Position numbers and translations under genes: made by a program. Below, in pieces: positions 13,258-13,552 of a stretch of DNA of 13,552 bases. Where the stretch lies: NCBI GenBank assembly GCA_002328585.1, contig DCUV01000017.1, forward strand, positions 1 to 13,552, written 5' to 3'. The DNA is from Spirochaetia bacterium UBA2205. GTDB taxonomy: Bacteria; Spirochaetota; UBA4802; UB4802. Position 1 is the first letter of the stretch, and each line of letters starts with the position of its first letter. The notes beneath the pieces were generated by a model. The model saw only the letters and a program-made list of their open reading frames with translations. It ran no database searches and was not told the DNA's origin.

Positions 13258-13552
13258 TTGTACTGTTAACTCATAAATTAAGTATTATGATTAAAAGAAA
13301 TTATAGTTGTTTTATACTTGTTGCCTTAATCTGTTGAAATATATCATCCTTTTTACTGGGAAAATAGATTCAGGTATAGATTCTGTCGTAATTGAGTAAT
13401 ATGAAAAATGGTAATTGCATGTTCTATAGAATAATGATTATTAACGATTTTGTAGCATGGAAGTATCATATAGACATATAAATACTATAGACTGCTGTTT
13501 AAAGAGCCACATCATTTTTTATTATATCACTGCTGTCCCATAAAATAAAGGG
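13258..13552. other. A/T-rich sequence to the window end, nothing recognised
   Basis: No open frame with a ribosome-binding site, no terminator with a firm stem and T run, and no repeat was found here. The next gene probably begins beyond the window. Confidence 0.5.

Overview
The window looks like chromosomal DNA of an AT-rich, Gram-negative (two-membrane) bacterium that makes menaquinone by the futalosine route. Reasons: genes for MqnE, MqnA, MqnC and a MenG/UbiE methyltransferase sit together; two other genes encode signal-peptide proteins with beta-barrel features; there is a bactofilin; and an ECF sigma factor is paired with a FecR-type membrane regulator. I cannot name the organism from this. 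A spirochaete-like lineage would fit, but that is only an impression. No phage, IS, CRISPR or RNA gene was seen.

Region 1 (about 1-4514, + strand) is a tight menaquinone operon: the tail of an unidentified gene, a UbiX-type flavin prenyltransferase, MqnE, MqnA, MqnC and MenG/UbiE. Genes overlap or lie 9-12 nt apart. MqnA turns chorismate into an enolpyruvyl-benzoate, MqnE couples it to SAM to give aminofutalosine, MqnC cyclises dehypoxanthine futalosine, UbiX would supply prenyl-FMN to a UbiD-like decarboxylase, and MenG performs the last methylation. MqnB/MTAN, MqnD, the UbiA-like prenyltransferase and the UbiD-like decarboxylase are not in this window. This block is visibly less AT-rich than the rest.

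Region 2 (4587-5616, - strand) holds a bactofilin followed by an outer-membrane barrel candidate, probably one transcript. The 394-nt gap upstream (5617-6010) contains two degenerate REP-like units, an 11-bp inverted repeat and a good sigma70 promoter for the next gene.

Region 3 (6011-9835) holds a YlbF/YmcA-family helical protein, a convergent class I aminotransferase, a small secreted beta-rich protein behind a near-consensus promoter and a structured leader, a long nearly empty gap containing a doubtful Cys-rich micro-ORF, and a PlsC/YihG-type acyltransferase with its own terminator.

Region 4 (9861-13257) holds an ECF sigma factor and its FecR-domain putative anti-sigma factor on the - strand. 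Divergent from them is a secreted Lys/Glu-rich heptad-repeat protein with a clear terminator, followed by a second outer-membrane barrel candidate. The sigma/FecR pair plus the two envelope proteins next door may be a small envelope-sensing locus; that link is inference.

Most of the window is recognisable. The less explained parts are the intergenic repeat structures, the repeated 13-mer inside mqnE, the operator-like repeat at the ubiX start, the micro-ORF in the 8340-8896 gap, and the envelope-signalling locus.
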